Shown here piece by piece: positions 21,222 to 22,920 of a stretch of DNA of 22,920 nt. Both the position numbers and the translations under genes were made by a program. Within the stretch, counting starts at the first letter, position 1. Each line of letters starts with the position of its first letter. Under the pieces are notes generated by a model that did no database searches, was not told where the DNA came from, and was given only the letters and a program-made list of their open reading frames with translations. This stretch comes from UBA6115 sp964629345 (GTDB lineage Bacteria; Bacillota; Clostridia; Christensenellales; Aristaeellaceae): positions 1 through 22,920 of the forward strand of contig CAZVSG010000027.1 in assembly GCA_964629345.1 (NCBI GenBank), written 5' to 3'.

Positions 21222-22187
21222 TTACTCACCCAGGCCATAGGTGTCGATGTCTTCCTGAGTAAGGGTCCTCGCGTCGAAGCCCCGCTCCTCGGAAATGACT
21301 TTCTTTTCCGTCAGGGTCTCGCCGTTTTCGAGTTTCTGGATCATGCCGCTGATGACCTCAGCCTGGAAGGGGCTGCACTGGCCGTCGTAGTTCCAGTTTC
21401 CGGCCAGCAATTCCCGCAGCGCCCACCTGTTGCAGTCAAAGCCCATGATGATGACGTCGCCGTTGACGCCGTGGGTGATGCCCGCTTCGTCAAGCGCAGC
21501 CACAGCGCCCCTGGCCATTCCGTCGTTCTCGGCATAGACGATGTTGAACTTCTCCCCGGAGTTGATGACGGACTCAGTGATCTTCTTCGCTTCCGCTTCA
21601 TCCCAGGTGGCGGTCTGCTGAGCGACCAGCTTCATCACGCCCGCGTCGGCCTGCTCCTGCAGGGGGCCTGTGCGGCCGATCTGCGCGTCCGAACCCATGG
21701 CGCCCTGGATGTGGATGATGTTGTATACATCCAGCTTCTGATCCAGCAGCCACTGCACGGCGGTTACGCCCTGGTTCCTCATATCAGAGACCACGGCAGC
21801 CTCATACAGGCTTTCATCCACTGCGATCATGCGGTCAAACAGGAAAACCTTGACGCCGTTTTCCTGGGCTGATTTGAGCACGTTGTCCCAGCCGGTGGTC
21901 TCGGCGGCCGAGATGAGCAGATAATCCACGCCCTCGGTGATGAACTGCTGCGCGGCGTTGAGCTGCTCATCGTTCTTGATGCTGTAGAAGGTCTTGGCGG
22001 AATAGCCGTTCTCGGCGGAGAACACTTTTTCCATGTCCTTCACGTTCGCTTCACGGTAGCCGGATTCTGAGGGGGGGTTGTTGACGATGCCGACCGTGAT
22101 CGTATCAGCGGCGGAAACCGAGGTCACGGACAGGATCAGGGTGCACACCAGTGCGAGGGTCAGTGCCAGGCGAATCAATTTTCCCAT
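21222..22187 (-). CDS. ytfQ: Sugar ABC transporter substrate-binding protein, YtfQ type
   Basis: Extracytoplasmic sugar-binding protein of the importer. The 321-aa protein has an N-terminal signal peptide (MGKLIRLALTLALVCTLILS, then VTSVSA) with a likely cleavage after residue 26, then a periplasmic-binding type I fold. Family landmarks: SESGYREAN (40-48), ETTGWDNVLKSAQENGVKVF (96-115), LFDR (116-119), YAENDGMARGAV (218-229) and GFD (249-251), closest to E. coli YtfQ, a galactofuranose binder. No lipobox cysteine follows the signal, unusual for a Gram-positive binding protein. ATG at 22187 after AGGAGGAAAGACC; a 24-codon extension to 22259 was rejected. Exact ligand is unproven. Confidence 0.9.
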   Translation of the reverse strand: MGKLIRLALTLALVCTLILSVTSVSAADTITVGIVNNPPSESGYREANVKDMEKVFSAENGYSAKTFYSIKNDEQLNAAQQFITEGVDYLLISAAETTGWDNVLKSAQENGVKVFLFDRMIAVDESLYEAAVVSDMRNQGVTAVQWLLDQKLDVYNIIHIQGAMGSDAQIGRTGPLQEQADAGVMKLVAQQTATWDEAEAKKITESVINSGEKFNIVYAENDGMARGAVAALDEAGITHGVNGDVIIMGFDCNRWALRELLAGNWNYDGQCSPFQAEVISGMIQKLENGETLTEKKVISEERGFDARTLTQEDIDTYGLGE

Positions 22188-22213
22188 GGTCTTTCCTCCT
22201 ATTTTGTTATCCA

Positions 22214-22266
22214 GGCAGCCATATGCACGGTTCTCAGGCTGCCGCAAACCAAAACGCATGGTTTGC
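22214..22266 (-). promoter_or_regulatory. Two tandem hairpins in the ytfQ 5-prime untranslated region
   Basis: GCAAACCA (22266-22259) with TGGTTTGC (22251-22244) makes a perfect 8-bp dyad with a 7-nt centre, starting about five bases after the predicted transcription start. It is followed at once by GGCAGCC/GGCTGCC (22243-22237 and 22220-22214), 7 bp with a 16-nt loop. The first could be a repressor operator just downstream of the start, an RNA hairpin, or both. Confidence 0.5.
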
Positions 22267-22277
22267 TGCCAAGAATG

Positions 22278-22305
22278 ATTATACGCCGGATCAGGGCGAT
22301 GTCAA
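22278..22305 (-). promoter_or_regulatory. Promoter of the ytfQ transporter operon
   Basis: Minus-strand TTGACA (22305-22300), 16-nt spacer and TATAAT (22283-22278): both boxes match consensus exactly. The predicted start is near 22271, about 84 nt before the ytfQ ATG. A promoter this strong is likely held down by a repressor. Confidence 0.88.
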
Positions 22306-22347
22306 TCGTTTACGTACTATGTTCTATAGACATTATGTGCATATTGT

Positions 22348-22368
22348 GTTGCAAAAAACGTTTTCAAC
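22348..22368. promoter_or_regulatory. LacI/CcpA-like operator candidate upstream of ytfQ
   Basis: The sequence around 22355-22364 is a perfect palindrome, AAAACGTTTT, inside TTGAAAACGTTTTTTGCAA on the minus strand. One half fits the CcpA cre / LacI-family pattern (TGNAANCG); the other half departs from it. It is centred about 90 bp upstream of the predicted start, so activation or looping would be needed. A weaker dyad, ATGT-7-ACAT, lies nearer at 22319-22333. Confidence 0.4.
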
Positions 22369-22421
22369 GATGATTTGAGCGACAAACGCGCCTGTTGTGT
22401 TTCCGCCTGATGAAGAGCGCG

Positions 22422-22451
22422 AAAAAGGCCCCCCGACCGGGAGGCCTTTTT
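22422..22451 (-). terminator. Terminator of the purine permease gene
   Basis: AAAAAGGCC at 22422-22430 and GGCCTTTTT at 22443-22451 form a hairpin with a further inner CCC/GGG pairing and a T run on both strands, so it could work in both directions. It lies 12 nt after the permease stop codon and insulates the ytfQ promoter region. Confidence 0.85.
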
Positions 22452-22463
22452 GAAGCCGGCGGT

Positions 22464-22920
22464 TTACAGGACTGCCAGCAGCACGAAGTTGAGGATGAAC
22501 AGCCCGGTGGACACCCAGAGGATGGGGTGGACCTCCTTGGTTTTTCCGGTGAACACCTTCACGATGCAGTAGAAGAAGAAGCCGAAGGCGATGCCGTAGG
22601 AGATGGAGTAGCACAGCGCCATGAACACGCCGGCGAAGAAGGCGGGCAGAGCCTCGGACAGGTCGGTCCAGTCGATGTCCCTGAAGCTGGCCAGCATCAT
22701 GATGCCCACCATCACCAGCGCCGGCGCGGTGGCCGCGGCGGGGATGGCGGAGACAAAGGAGGCCAGGAAGGCGGAGACCGCAAACAGCAGCGCGACGACC
22801 ACGCTGGTCAGGCCCGTGCGTCCGCCCGCGCCGATGCCCGCGGCGGATTCCACATAGGTGGTGGTGTTGCTGGTGCCGAACACCGATCCCACAGAGGTCG
22901 CGACAGCGTCCGCGAAGAGC
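22464..22920 (-). CDS. NCS2 family purine permease (AzgA type), C-terminal part
   Basis: A proton-coupled importer of hypoxanthine, guanine or adenine in the cytoplasmic membrane. The N-terminus lies beyond 22920; about 152 residues are visible. The reading frame is open to the window edge (upstream residues ALFADAVATSVGS). The substrate-site signature GTSNTTTYVESAAGIGAGGR is followed by TGLTSVVVALLF, which identifies the AzgA/PbuG/PbuO branch of NCS2. After it come about four hydrophobic spans, and the protein ends FILNFVLLAVL. The GTG at 22892 is internal, not a start. Which purine it carries cannot be told. A terminator follows directly. Confidence 0.93.
   Translation of the reverse strand, partial: LFADAVATSVGSVFGTSNTTTYVESAAGIGAGGRTGLTSVVVALLFAVSAFLASFVSAIPAAATAPALVMVGIMMLASFRDIDWTDLSEALPAFFAGVFMALCYSISYGIAFGFFFYCIVKVFTGKTKEVHPILWVSTGLFILNFVLLAVL

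Noticed and set aside
22464..22892. GTG at 22892 as the start of the purine permease
   Set aside because: The frame continues upstream with typical permease residues (ALFADAVATS), so this is an internal Val codon and the gene is cut by the window edge.
1..22920. CRISPR arrays, insertion sequences, attachment sites
   Set aside because: No regularly spaced repeats, transposase frames or terminal inverted repeats were seen.

Overview
The window reads as a high-GC Bacillota (Clostridia-type) chromosome. The evidence is the gene order of the ribosomal superoperon, the adk-map-KOW-infA-rpmJ segment typical of Clostridia, strong AGGAGG ribosome binding sites, and zinc-binding (CXXC) forms of S4, S14, L24 and L36. 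A Christensenellales or Oscillospirales-like gut lineage is possible, but that is a guess. Every convincing gene lies on the minus strand, so transcription runs from high to low coordinates.

Positions 162-15842 hold the fused S10-spc-alpha superoperon, first gene on the right: rpsJ, rplC, rplD, rplW, rplB, rpsS, rplV, rpsC, rplP, rpmC, rpsQ, rplN, rplX, rplE, rpsN, rpsH, rplF, rplR, rpsE, rpmD, rplO, secY, adk, map, a KOW-domain gene, infA, rpmJ, rpsM, rpsK, rpsD, rpoA and rplQ. It ends at a terminator near 115-142. A near-consensus promoter (16017-16045) drives it through a leader of about 170 nt with four GC-rich hairpins. A second structured spacer (3162-3299) precedes rpsM. The products are ribosomal proteins, initiation factor IF1, the Sec translocon channel, methionine aminopeptidase, adenylate kinase and the RNA polymerase alpha subunit. 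infA and map appear to start with TTG, and rpoA with GTG.

Positions 15843-16623 contain no protein gene. Beside the S10 promoter and leader, 16304-16590 can fold into a nested multi-branched RNA on the minus strand. It lies between the upp terminator (16595-16613) and a strong terminator of its own (16264-16297). I do not recognise it as a known RNA class, and it is the best candidate for something undescribed here.

Positions 16624-22187 hold upp (uracil phosphoribosyltransferase, with its own promoter) and, upstream of it, a four-gene sugar ABC importer of the YtfQ-YtfR-YtfT-YjfF (galactofuranose) type: binding protein, double ATPase and two permeases. A perfect-consensus promoter at 22278-22305, flanked by several dyads, drives the importer. 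A 13-bp hairpin followed by a T-rich stretch separates the binding-protein gene from the ATPase gene. At the right edge is the C-terminal part of an NCS2 (AzgA-type) purine permease with its terminator.
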